NCBI RefSeq assembly: GCF_000982955.1
Contig: NZ_KQ058860.1
Coordinates: 1-49,761 of the forward strand
Direction of reading: 5' to 3'
DNA length: 49,761 bases
Origin: Micromonospora sp. HK10
GTDB taxonomy: Bacteria > Actinomycetota > Actinomycetes > Mycobacteriales > Micromonosporaceae
Shown piece by piece: positions 7,774 through 16,300 of this stretch. Position numbers and translations under genes: made by a program. The notes beneath the pieces were generated by a model, which saw only the letters and a list, made by a program, of their open reading frames with translations, made no database searches and was not told the origin of the DNA. Within the stretch, counting starts at the first letter, position 1. Each line of letters begins with the position of its first letter.

Positions 7774-8073
7774 ATGACCGCACCGACGACCCCGACCCGG
7801 GGCTACACCGCCAGCAAGGATCAGCTGCTCGCGCGGCTCCGCCGCATCGAGGGCCAGGTCCGCGGCATCGAGAAGATGGTCGAGGACGACCGCTACTGCA
7901 TCGACGTGCTGACCCAGATCTCGGCGATCCAGGCCGCCCTGGACAAGGTCGGCCTCGGCCTGCTCGACGGCCACGCCCGGCACTGCATGCACGAGGGCGC
8001 CGCCGAGGGGCGCGCCGACGAGATGGCGACCGAGATGATGGCGGCCGTCGGCCGCCTCATGAAGCGGGGCTGA
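7774..8073 (+). CDS. csoR: copper-sensing repressor CsoR
   Basis: The 99-residue all-helical protein belongs to the CsoR/RcnR (DUF156) family: LLARLRRIEGQVRGIEKMVEDDRYC. The Cu+ ligands Cys42, His67 and Cys71 occur with the same 25- and 4-residue spacing as in the characterised mycobacterial CsoR, so copper rather than nickel or formaldehyde is the likely signal. Cu+ binding releases DNA and derepresses the divergent copZ-copA operon and csoR itself. TACCCC/GGGGTA palindromes lie in both promoters. There is little space for a ribosome site before ATG 7774, compatible with leaderless translation. Confidence 0.95.
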   Translation: MTAPTTPTRGYTASKDQLLARLRRIEGQVRGIEKMVEDDRYCIDVLTQISAIQAALDKVGLGLLDGHARHCMHEGAAEGRADEMATEMMAAVGRLMKRG

Positions 8074-8214
8074 GTCGGGACTTCCGGCCCCGATCCCGGG
8101 CCGCCCGGCCCGACCGCCGAGGGCCGGACCCGCCGTACCGTCGAGGTGGCGACCGGAGCCGGCGTCACCGCGCCGGACCGGCCGACCCTCGGACACGGAC
8201 GGGAGGGCGGCCAG

Positions 8215-8430
8215 ATGATGTGGCAGGGCCCGATGATGGGCTGGATGTGGAGCTGGTCCCTGCTGGGGCTGGTGGTGCTCGGCGCGCTGGTGTGGCTCGT
8301 GTTCCGGCTCACCGATCCGACCGGCGCCGGGCACGCCTCCTCGGCCGCGCGGCGCATCCTCGACGAGCGGTACGCCCGGGGCGAGATCGACGAGGAGGAG
8401 TACCACCGGCGTCGTACCGGCCTCGCCTGA
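8215..8430 (+). CDS. SHOCT-domain small membrane protein
   Basis: The 71-residue protein starts at one of two adjacent ATGs (8215 or 8218) behind GGGAGGGCGG; the upstream in-frame ATG at 8146 lacks a site. Met/Trp-rich residues (MMWQGPMMGWMW) precede one membrane helix (about 14-34). The C-terminus is a SHOCT motif (AARRILDERYARGEIDEEEYHRRRTGL), a short oligomerisation module of unknown role. The methionine-rich leader and the place next to csoR make a link with copper stress plausible, though not shown. It is 141 bases downstream of csoR on the same strand. Confidence 0.85.
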   Translation: MMWQGPMMGWMWSWSLLGLVVLGALVWLVFRLTDPTGAGHASSAARRILDERYARGEIDEEEYHRRRTGLA

Positions 8431-8654
8431 CGCCCGCCCCGCTCCGGTGCCGCACGCCCCGCGCGGCGCGGTGGAACACCGGCCGGCACGGCGACACTCC
8501 GTAGCGTGACGGCGCAGGTTAAACGCGACGCTGGTCACGCAGGGCCACGACGAAATAGGGCTTCTGGTCGGCTTCCGGACGTAGATCCCCGGGCGGACTC
8601 TCAGGTAACCTCGCTGCCGGTCACCGCTGGAGGCGCGCACCGGCGCCTGGCGGT

Positions 8655-8782
8655 ACCGCCGCCCAATCGCCCGCGGGCGAGCCGGGGAACCAGGTACCTG
8701 GGGTGAGTCCGCGTCAGCGGTAGGGACCACTTCCGTCCCGAACCCGTCAGCTAACCCGGTCGGCGGCCGACGGAAGGGAAGA
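8655..8782 (+). promoter_or_regulatory. c-di-AMP riboswitch (ydaO/yuaA class)
   Basis: The leader of the next gene carries the conserved blocks of the ydaO class in order. They are CCCAATCGC-n-GAGCCGGGGAACCA (8662-8692), TGGGGTGAGTCCGC (8699-8712), TAGGGACC (8721-8728) and TCCCGAACCCGTCAGCTAACCCGGTCGGC (8736-8764). GGAAGG (8772-8777) comes before the GTG start and may be both the closing element and the ribosome site. In actinomycetes this class binds c-di-AMP and turns off exported wall-remodelling genes. The interval 8431-8654 has no convincing gene and probably holds the promoter. Confidence 0.9.
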
Positions 8783-8784
8783 CT

Positions 8785-9804
8785 GTGACGGCACCCCTGC
8801 GCCGCTGGATCACACCGCTGGTGGTCGCGCTCGCCGCGCTCGCCATCGTCGCCGGCCCCACCCCGGCCCTGGCCGCGCCCGCCACCCCCACCCCCTCGGG
8901 GCACGAGGAGGACGACGACCCACCGCTCATCACCAAGGCGATCGAGTCGGCGAACCGGCAGTACGTCCAGGCGAAGGCGAAACTGGTCAAGTCGCAGCAA
9001 CGCCAGCGCCAGCGAGCCGAGGAGGTGCGGGCGGCGCAGCGGCAGCTCGACGCGCTGCGCCCCCAGGTCAGCGCCATCGCCGCGCAGTCCTACCGGACCG
9101 GCCGGATCGGCGCCATGGCGGTGCTGCTGGAGAGCCGGTCGCCGGACTCGTTCGTGCAGCGCGCCGCCGGCCTGGACGAGCTGAACCTGGTCAACGGGCA
9201 GAAGCTCGCCGAGATCAACGCGGCCAAGACCCGGGCCGAGCAGGCCAAGCTGGCGCTCGACGCCGAGGTACGCGAGCAGCAGCGGCTCACCAACGCGATG
9301 GCCCGGGAGAAGGCCGCGACGGAGAAGGCGCTGAAGCTGGTCGGCGGGCTCGACTTCACCGGCGGCCTGGTCTCGGCCACCTCCCGGGTGGCCGCGATCG
9401 GCCCCGGCCGGACCGCCGACGGCGACTGGAAGGCCGAGTCGTGCAGCGAGAACGACCCGACCACCTCCGGCTGCATCACCCCGCGCACCTTGCACGCCTA
9501 CAAGGAGGTCAAGAAGGCCGGCTTCAACCGCTTCGTGGGCTGCTACCGCTCCGGCGGGCCGTGGGAGCACCCCAAGGGCCGGGCCTGCGACTGGTCGCTG
9601 CAGAAGAGCGGCTTCGCCTCCTGGCACAACAATGACATGCGGATGTACGGCAACAACGTCGCCGCGTTCCTGATCCGCAACGCCGACCGGCTCGGCATCT
9701 ACTACGTCATCTGGAACCGGCAGATCTGGTTCCCGGCGACGGGCTGGAAGTCGTACAGCGGGCCGTCCAACCACACCGACCACGTGCACATGTCGCTGCT
9801 CTGA
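8785..9804 (+). CDS. exported coiled-coil protein with ARB-07466-type C-terminal domain
   Basis: The 339-residue protein starts at GTG 8785. A signal peptide (basic start, hydrophobic core, cleavage after about Ala30) is followed by a long Gln/Arg/Ala-rich coiled coil (about 50-180), like the regulatory coiled coils of NlpC/P60 and RipA-type hydrolases. After a spacer comes the C-terminal domain (about 225-339): ITPRTLHAYKEVKKAGF, GCYRSGGPWEHPKGRACDW and the final NHTDHVHMSLL. His and Asp residues there resemble Zn-dependent LAS/VanY-like folds, so a role in peptidoglycan is likely; hydrolase activity is inferred. The c-di-AMP riboswitch leader and a strong terminator frame it as a single-gene unit. 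Confidence 0.9.
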   Translation: MTAPLRRWITPLVVALAALAIVAGPTPALAAPATPTPSGHEEDDDPPLITKAIESANRQYVQAKAKLVKSQQRQRQRAEEVRAAQRQLDALRPQVSAIAAQSYRTGRIGAMAVLLESRSPDSFVQRAAGLDELNLVNGQKLAEINAAKTRAEQAKLALDAEVREQQRLTNAMAREKAATEKALKLVGGLDFTGGLVSATSRVAAIGPGRTADGDWKAESCSENDPTTSGCITPRTLHAYKEVKKAGFNRFVGCYRSGGPWEHPKGRACDWSLQKSGFASWHNNDMRMYGNNVAAFLIRNADRLGIYYVIWNRQIWFPATGWKSYSGPSNHTDHVHMSLL

Positions 9805-9814
9805 GTCCGTACGC

Positions 9815-9855
9815 CGAACGGGCCGTCCCCGCGATCACGCGGGACGGCCCGTTCG
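9815..9855 (+). terminator. strong intrinsic-type terminator
   Basis: CGAACGGGCCGTCCC (9815-9829) pairs perfectly with 9841-9855 around an 11-base loop. It lies ten bases beyond the exported-protein stop and just before the convergent carbonic anhydrase stop, so it may serve both strands. Confidence 0.85.
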
Positions 9856-9870
9856 TGCGTTCGGAAAGGG

Positions 9871-10557
9871 TCAGCCGGAGACGGCGGTGGGCGCCGGCTC
9901 CGCGGCGCCGGCCGGTGCGGGCACGGTCCGGCCCGGAGCGCCCGCCGGCACCTCCGCCACGGTGCGCACCTCGCCCGCGCCGAGCCGGTACGACATGCCG
10001 ACCACCGCGCAGCTCCCGGCGGCCACCCGCTCGGCGAGCACCGCCGAGTTGGCGACCAGGGCCTCGACGGTCTGCGCGATGTGGATGTCGACGATCCCGT
10101 CGATGTCCGTCACGCCCTCCCGCTGGGCCCGGCCCAGGCTCGGCACCACCGCGTCCACCACGGCACCGAGGTGACCGGGCGGGGTGGCGCCGGTGGCCGT
10201 GGCCTCCCGGGCGGCCTGCACCGCACCGCAGGAGTCGTGGCCGAGCACCACCACCAGCGGCGTGCCCAGCACGGTGACCGCGTACTCGACGCTGCCGAGG
10301 ACCTCGGGACCGGTGGTGTGACCGGCGGTCCGGACCACGAAGAGGTCGCCGAGCCCGCGATCGAAGATGATCTCGGCGGCGAGCCGGGAGTCGGAGCAGC
10401 CGACGATCACCGCGAAGGGGTGCTGCCCGTCGGCGACGGCGGCCCGGTGGTCGGCGTCCTGGTTCGGGTGGCGGGGGGCACCGGTGACGAACCGGATGTT
10501 CCCGGCCTGCAGCTCGGCGAGCGCTCGCTCAGGAGTGGTCGGCGTCAATACACTCAC
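9871..10557 (-). CDS. beta-class carbonic anhydrase
   Basis: The 228-residue enzyme interconverts CO2 and bicarbonate. Zinc ligands Cys54, His107 and Cys110 sit in CSDSR and GHDSCGAV, and the Asp56-Arg58 dyad is complete. These residues define a functional beta-carbonic anhydrase. I placed the start at GTG 10557, giving VSVLTPTTPERALAELQAGN, the usual family beginning; a frame extension to 10827 has no family similarity and crosses the divergent promoter. The C-terminal 30 residues are Ala/Pro-rich and unstructured. It is divergent from a winged-helix regulator and convergent with the exported coiled-coil gene. No signal peptide is present, so it acts in the cytosol. Confidence 0.93.
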   Translation of the reverse strand: MSVLTPTTPERALAELQAGNIRFVTGAPRHPNQDADHRAAVADGQHPFAVIVGCSDSRLAAEIIFDRGLGDLFVVRTAGHTTGPEVLGSVEYAVTVLGTPLVVVLGHDSCGAVQAAREATATGATPPGHLGAVVDAVVPSLGRAQREGVTDIDGIVDIHIAQTVEALVANSAVLAERVAAGSCAVVGMSYRLGAGEVRTVAEVPAGAPGRTVPAPAGAAEPAPTAVSG

Positions 10558-10762
10558 CTCGTCCTCGGCGCAAAAGACCTGGTCAGCCCGGCCGGCGGCG
10601 GAGGCGGCCTCGCCGACCACAGTCACACGCAGCCGAACGCCCGTCAAGGTATACGTGATCCAGACTTCATACGTCCGGAGGTACTTGACTGGCCGCCGCG
10701 ACGCGTCCACGCCAGCCGGCCCGGTCGCCCGACGGCCCGGAACGGCGCCGCCGGGCCCTACC
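10558..10762. promoter_or_regulatory. divergent promoter region, carbonic anhydrase / winged-helix regulator
   Basis: This 205-base interval is less GC-rich in its middle. A TTGACG -35-like box on the minus strand lies at 10641-10646 next to GTATAC, and ATACGT occurs twice 19 bases apart (10651-10656 and 10670-10675). These could be binding sites of the divergent regulator. Nothing else is recognisable. Confidence 0.4.
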
Positions 10763-11101
10763 ATGACCACCATGTCGACCACACCTGGCGTGCCCGGGAG
10801 CGCCCGGAACTGGACCTTCCTCACCAATCACGGGCACGTCCTGCTGGCCATCGCGCGCAACCCCACCGCCCGGCTCCGCGACGTCGCCGACGAGGTGGGG
10901 GTGACCGAACGGGCCGCCCAGGCGATCGTCACCGACCTGGAGGCCGGCGGCTACCTGCGCCGCACCCGGGTGGGCCGGCGCAACGAGTACACCATCAACC
11001 CGAGCGGCCACTTCCGGCATCCGGCCGAGGCCGACCAGCAGGTCGGCGCCCTGCTCGCCCTCTTCAGCGCCGGACCCGACGACAAGTCCACCGGGGCCTG
11101 A
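10763..11101 (+). CDS. winged helix-turn-helix transcriptional regulator
   Basis: The 112-residue protein starts at ATG 10763 (or 10772). It contains one winged-helix domain. NHGHVLLAIARNPTARLRDVADEVGVTERAAQAIVTDLEAGGYLRRTRVGRRNEYTIN spans about residues 22-80 and reads as helix-turn-helix plus wing, of the MarR/ArsR-like type. No cysteine or metal-binding motif is seen. The short C-terminal tail (HPAEADQQVGALLALF) may form a dimerisation helix. The divergent position with carbonic anhydrase suggests, without proof, that it controls that gene or itself. Confidence 0.88.
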   Translation: MTTMSTTPGVPGSARNWTFLTNHGHVLLAIARNPTARLRDVADEVGVTERAAQAIVTDLEAGGYLRRTRVGRRNEYTINPSGHFRHPAEADQQVGALLALFSAGPDDKSTGA

Positions 11102-11174
11102 CCCGCCACGGCGGCCGCCGCCCCACCCCACTCCCGTCACCGCACGACCCGGCCGGCGGCGGTAGTCTCACCGC

Positions 11175-12410
11175 GTGCGCGAGAGCCTGCAGCCGGACGA
11201 AACGACGGTGAGCGCCCGGATCGGGCACCGGATCCGACCTGTCCTCTGTGGAACGGTCGCGGCGCTGCTCGGCACGGTCCTGGTGGCCCCCGCCCCCGCC
11301 GCCGCGGCCCCCCGCTGCGGCCCGACGGGCAACCCCGCGCCGACCGCGCAGCCCTGGGCACTGGACCGGCTCGCCCCCGCCTCGGCGTGGCGGGTGACCA
11401 AGGGCGGCGGGGTGACCGTCGCCGTCATCGACTCCGGCGTCTCGGCCAGTCACCCGCTGCTGCGCGGCGGGGTCCTGCCCGGCGAGGACTTCAACGGCCT
11501 GGTGAAGCTGCGCGGGCAGTGCGACCTGGTCGGCCACGGCACCCTGATCGCCGGCATCATCGCCGGCCGGGAGGGCACCGGCGTGCCGTACAGCGGGATC
11601 GCGCCGGAGGCGCGGATCCTGCCGATCCGGGTGCTCGCCGAGAACCGGGAGAACTTCGACCCGGCGGTGCCGGGCGAGATCGGACGCGCCATCCGCTGGG
11701 CCGCCAACCACGACGCCGACGTCATCAACCTGTCGCTCGTCACACTGGACGACCCGGCCCTCAAGTCGGCCGTCGACTACGCCCTCGACAAGGGGGTGGT
11801 CCTGGTGGCCGCCGCCGGCAACCGGCAGGAGAACCAGGAGGACCGGCCCGCCTACCCGGCCGCCTACCCCGGGGTGATCGCCGTGGCCGGCGTCGACGAG
11901 CAGGGCCAGCACGTCGGCAGCTCGGTCAGCGGCGACTACGTCGACATCGCCGCACCCGGCCTGAACATCATCGGCCCGGCGCCGCAGGGCTCCGGATACC
12001 TCGCCGAGCCGCAGGGCGGCACCAGCTTCGCCGCCGCGTACGTCTCCGGCGTGGCCGCGCTGATCCTCGCCGCGCACCGCGACCTCACCCCCGACGAGGT
12101 GGCCTACCGGCTGACCCGCACCGCCGACAACCCGCCCGACGGGCACAACGCCTCGGTCGGCTACGGCACGGTCGACCCGTACCGGGCGGTGACCAACCTG
12201 CTCGGCACCCGGCAGGACCCGCCGCTCGGCGCGATGCCGGCCCCCGCGCCGCAGGCCGACCCACTGGCCTGGCAGCGCACCGTGGCGATCTGGGTGGCCG
12301 TGGTGGGCGCGCTGCTGGCCGGCGCGCTGCTGACGCTGCGCCCGGTGCTGGCCCTCGGCCGGCGGCGCGGCTGGCGCCCGGGACGCCGGCCGGCCCACCA
12401 GGACAGCTGA
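11175..12410 (+). CDS. mycP: type VII secretion-associated serine protease mycosin
   Basis: This 411-residue subtilisin-family (S8) protease begins at GTG 11175. A signal peptide ends near Ala45. The catalytic triad is complete: Asp86 (VAVIDSGV), His121 (GHGTLIAG) and Ser284 (GGTSFAAAYVSGVAAL), with Asn216 for the oxyanion hole. A C-terminal membrane helix (about 369-389) and a basic tail anchor it, the standard mycosin layout. In ESX systems MycP is both a core stabiliser of the membrane complex and a protease of selected substrates. It opens the locus on the plus strand, convergent with the WXG100 genes, with a bidirectional hairpin between. Confidence 0.95.
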   Translation: MRESLQPDETTVSARIGHRIRPVLCGTVAALLGTVLVAPAPAAAAPRCGPTGNPAPTAQPWALDRLAPASAWRVTKGGGVTVAVIDSGVSASHPLLRGGVLPGEDFNGLVKLRGQCDLVGHGTLIAGIIAGREGTGVPYSGIAPEARILPIRVLAENRENFDPAVPGEIGRAIRWAANHDADVINLSLVTLDDPALKSAVDYALDKGVVLVAAAGNRQENQEDRPAYPAAYPGVIAVAGVDEQGQHVGSSVSGDYVDIAAPGLNIIGPAPQGSGYLAEPQGGTSFAAAYVSGVAALILAAHRDLTPDEVAYRLTRTADNPPDGHNASVGYGTVDPYRAVTNLLGTRQDPPLGAMPAPAPQADPLAWQRTVAIWVAVVGALLAGALLTLRPVLALGRRRGWRPGRRPAHQDS

Positions 12411-12487
12411 CCCCCGCCGGGACCGGGGCGCCGTGCGGTCTCCCGCCGCAGCGGCGCCGCGGCGGCGGTCAGTCGCGGCCGGAATGC

Positions 12488-12529
12488 ACCGCGGCCCCGC
12501 CCCGGCAGAGCCGGGTGCGGGGCCGCGGT
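12488..12529. terminator. bidirectional terminator between mycP and the WXG100 genes
   Basis: A 13-bp perfect stem (12488-12500 with 12517-12529) encloses a second small stem, CGGC-AGA-GCCG. It sits between two convergent stop codons and is strand-symmetric, so it can end both transcripts. Confidence 0.8.
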
Positions 12530-12542
12530 CGACCGGTCCGGG

Positions 12543-12821
12543 TCAGCCCCAGACCTTCGAGTTGCTCATCTCGGTGGTCATGTAGTTCTCGCGGGCGATG
12601 CCGACCGCGCCACCGATCTCGTTCAGGACCTTGTTGATGTCCCGCACGGCGGCGTCCCACTGGGCCTGGTGCTGCTCGTAGGCAACCCGGTCCTGGCCCT
12701 CCCACTCGAGCTTGGTCAGCATCGAGCGCAGCGTGTCCAGCTTCTCGTCGATGGTCCGCGAGATGGCCTGCATCTGCTGGTTGCTGCTCTCGAGGACAGC
12801 GTAGTCAACCTTGATGCTCAT
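12543..12821 (-). CDS. WXG100 family type VII secretion target (YxxxE partner)
   Basis: A 92-residue helical hairpin protein with Trp40-Glu41-Gly42 in the turn. Near the C-terminus it has Tyr80-Met-Thr-Thr-Glu84, matching the YxxxD/E general secretion signal of ESX substrates. It should form a heterodimer with the neighbouring WXG100 protein (28 bases upstream on the same strand) and leave the cell through the EccC-driven pore. GAGGAGGAACTG precedes ATG 12821. It is last in the unit eccC - WXG100 - WXG100. Confidence 0.95.
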   Translation of the reverse strand: MSIKVDYAVLESSNQQMQAISRTIDEKLDTLRSMLTKLEWEGQDRVAYEQHQAQWDAAVRDINKVLNEIGGAVGIARENYMTTEMSNSKVWG

Positions 12822-12849
12822 CAGTTCCTCCTCTGCCTGTCTTCGCGGA

Positions 12850-13158
12850 TCACGGGTTGAGAGCAGAGTGGAACTTGTCCAGCATCTGCTGCTGCTCTTC
12901 GTCGTTGACCTGGTGCGTCGTGCCCGACTTGTCGAGCAGGTCCGCGATGTTGTCCATGGCCTGGAGCAGCTTGGCCGTGTCCTCGTTCCAGCGCTGCATC
13001 AGGTTCTGGAAACCCGTGGAGGCCTGGCCCTTCCAGGCCATCGCCAGGTCGTCGACCACGTTCCACAGCTTCTTCAGCTCACCGTCGACGTCGCTGCGCG
13101 TGGACCGCACGTCACTCGCGGCGGTGTGCAGAGTCGCTGCACTGACCTCGAACGCCAT
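12850..13158 (-). CDS. WXG100 family type VII secretion target (partner without YxxxD/E)
   Basis: The 102-residue protein has the WXG turn as Trp42-Lys43-Gly44 (AMAWKGQASTGF) between two long amphipathic helices. It has no tyrosine, so no YxxxD/E export signal; its partner supplies it. This division of labour in a heterodimer is known from EsxA/EsxB. The C-terminus is Glu/Gln-rich and ends FHSALNP. ATG 13158 follows GGAAGGG. The 241 bases up to eccC (13159-13399) hold no gene and contain a comparatively AT-rich stretch, so the pair may have its own promoter besides read-through from eccC. Confidence 0.95.
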   Translation of the reverse strand: MAFEVSAATLHTAASDVRSTRSDVDGELKKLWNVVDDLAMAWKGQASTGFQNLMQRWNEDTAKLLQAMDNIADLLDKSGTTHQVNDEEQQQMLDKFHSALNP

Positions 13159-13399
13159 GCTTCACACCCTTCCGTCATCTCTGTGGCGGCGGATCCGCCG
13201 CGCCCTCCCCCGCGGCAAGGCGTACACACCCCACCGACGGACACTTCAACCGAACCGTAGCGGACGACGTCCAACCCGCGCAGCCCTGCCTTCCCATCGT
13301 CGTCTTCCGACACGGCAGGATCCACAACGCATTCCGCCCCGCACCGTACGAGTTGGACGGTCGTTGACCAGGTCAGGGCCCCGGCCGCCGGCGGTCCGC

Positions 13400-16300
13400 T
13401 CAGGCCGGCTCCGTCCACGCCGTCTGGATCAGCTGCTGGCCGTCCCGACGGCGCACCAGGGTGCCCCGACCCGGCGGCTGCGGGCTCGGCCGCAGGTTGC
13501 CGAAGACGGCCCCCTCCTCCCGGCTGCCGGACATCAACAGACCCGGCGAGTCCAGCTCGCGCAGGCGTTGCAGCACCGGCTCGTAGAGGGCGCGTGCCAC
13601 GCCGCCCACCCGACGCGTGATGATCAGATGCAGGCCGATGTCGCGGGCCTGCGGCAGCAGCTCGTGCAGCGCGCTGAGCGGGTTGTTGCCGCCGGAGGCG
13701 ACCAGGTCGTAGTCGTCGACCAGGATGTAGAGGTCGGGTCCCTTCCACCAGCTCCGGTCACGCAGCTGCGCGGTGGTCACGTCCGGGCCGGGCAACCGGT
13801 TCTGCAGGGCGCTGCGGATCGAGGCGAGGCCCTGGCTGAACACCTGGTTCGACGGCGCGTAGTCCAGCAGGTGATCGCCCTCCACCGCGCCGAGCAGGCC
13901 ACGCCGGTAGTCGGCGATGACCAGCCGGGCCTGGGCCGGGGTGTAGCGCTCGGCGATGCCCCGGGCGATCAGCCGCAGCAGGTTGGTCTTGCCGCACTCG
14001 GCGTCGCCGAAGACGGTCAGGTGCGGTTCACCCGCCAGGTCCAGATAGACCGGGGCGAGCGCCGACTCGTTGACGCCGATCGGGATGCCCGGCGCCGCCC
14101 GGTCGACCACCTTGGCCAGCTCGGCGACCGCCAGCTTGCGCGGCAGCAGCCGCACCTTCGGCGCCGGCCGGCCCGGCCAGTTCGTCGCCACGTGCCCGGC
14201 CAGCGCCACCGACGCCTCGGCCAGGTCCTCCGTCTCACGCTTGCCGTCGATCCGCGAGATCGCGGTGAGGAAGTGCAGCTTGTCCCGGGTCAGACCGCGA
14301 CCCGGCGTACCGACCGGCACGTTCTGCGCCGCCCGCCGGTCGATCTCCGACTCGGCCGGGTCGCCGAGCCGCAGCTCCAGCTTGGTGCCGAGCAGGTCGC
14401 GCATGTTGATCCGGATCTCCGCCCACCGCACGGCGGTGACCACCACATGTACGCCGAAACCCAGGCCCCGGTTGGCCAGGTTGGTGATGGTCTGCTCCAG
14501 CTCCTCGTACTCCTGGCGCAGGGTGTTCCAGCCGTCGACGACCAGGAAGATGTCGCCGAACGGGTCGTCGGCGAACTCCCCGGCGGCGCGGCGCCGCCGG
14601 TAGCTGGCCACCGAGTCGATGCCGTGCTGGGTGAAGCGCAGCTCCCGCTCGTCGATGATCGCGACCACCTCGGCCACGGTCCGGCGGACCGCCTCGGTGT
14701 CCCGCCGGCCGGCCACCCCCGAGGTGTGCGGCAGCCCTTCCAGGCTGCGCAGCGCGCCACCGCCGAAGTCGAGGCAGAAGAACTGCACCTCGCGGGGGGT
14801 GTGGGTGAGCGCCAGCGAGGCCAGCATCGAACGCAGCATGGTGCTCTTGCCGCTCAGCGAGGCGCCGACGATGACCACGTTGCCGCCCGCGCCGGCCAGG
14901 TCCACCATCATCGGGTCGCGCCGCTGCTCGTACGGCCGGTCCACGATGCCCACCGGGACGGTGAGCCGGCCGCGGCCCGGCCAGTCGGCGGTGGTCAGCC
15001 CGAAGGCCGGGTGCACGCTCAGCGGCGGCAGCAGCTCGGCCAGCCCCGGCGGCTCGGCCAGTGGCGGCAGCCAGACCTGGTGCGCCGGGCGGCCCCGCCC
15101 CTTGAGCTGGTCGATCAGCACGTCGAGCATCGCCACGGCCTTGCCGTCGCCGCTCTGCTCCGGCTCCGGCACGACCTCCGTCGGCGTGGGCAGGGCCGGC
15201 GCCGGCACGTAGTCGATGCCGTACGGGACGATCCGGCGCTGCACCTGCGCCCGGACCGACCGCTGCACCTGCCCCGGCGCCCGGTACGGGCCGGAGACGT
15301 ACGCGGCGCGGAACCGCAGCATCGTGCTGGTGTCGGTCTTCAGGTAGCCGTGGCCCGGCGCGCTGGGCAGCTCGTAGGCGTCCGGCACCCCGAGCACGAT
15401 CCGGCTCTCCACCGCCGAGAAGGTCCGCAGACCGATCCGGTACGACAGGTGGGTGTCCAGCCCGCGCAGCTTTCCCTCCTCCAGCCGCTGGCTGGCCAGC
15501 AGCAGGTGCACGCCGAGCGACCGGCCGAGCCGGCCGATCATCACGAAGAGGTCGATGAAGTCCGGCTTGGCGGCCAGCAGCTCGCTGAACTCGTCACAGA
15601 TGATCAGCAGGCTGGGCATCGGGTCCAGCGGCTCGCCGGCCGCCCGGGCCTTCTCGTAGTCGTACCGGGAGACGTAGTTGCCGGCCGCCCGCAGCACCTC
15701 CTGGCGGCGGTTCATCTCGCCGGCCAGGGCGTCCCGCATCCGGTCGACCAGCGGCAGCTCGTCGGAGAGGTTGGTGATCACCGCGCTGGTGTGCGGCAGC
15801 GCGTCCAGCGAGGCGAAGGTGGCGCCGCCCTTGAAGTCCACCAGGACGAAGTTGAGCTCCTCCGAGGAGTGCGTCACGGCGAGCGCGGCCACCACCGTAC
15901 GCAGCAGCTCGCTCTTGCCGGAACCGGTCGCGCCGATGACCAGGCCGTGCGGCCCCATGCCCTCGTGCGCGGACTCCTTGAAGTCCAGCTCCACCACGTT
16001 GCCGTCCGGCCCCACCCCGAGCGGGATCCGCAGCCGGTCCCGGTGCCCGCGCGGCCGCCAGGTCTGCTGGGTGTCCACGGTGGCCGCGTCGCCGATCCCG
16101 AGCAGGTCCGGCAGCTCCATGCTGCGGGCCAGCGGCTCCTCCGCGGTGGCACCCTGCTGTTGGGAGAGCCGGAAGGGGGCGATCTGCCGGGCCAGCCCCT
16201 CGGCGGCCGTCGCGCTCAGCCGGTCCGGGCGGCCCAGCCGGGAGGTCGTGGTGCCGCGTACCAGGTCCAGCCCGGTGCCGTCGCCGGCGTCCAGGCAGAG

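Noticed and set aside
7414..9789. Open frame of 791 codons on the minus strand
   Set aside because: Only its last 69 codons (CopZ) are real. The rest crosses csoR, the riboswitch and the exported-protein gene in antisense.
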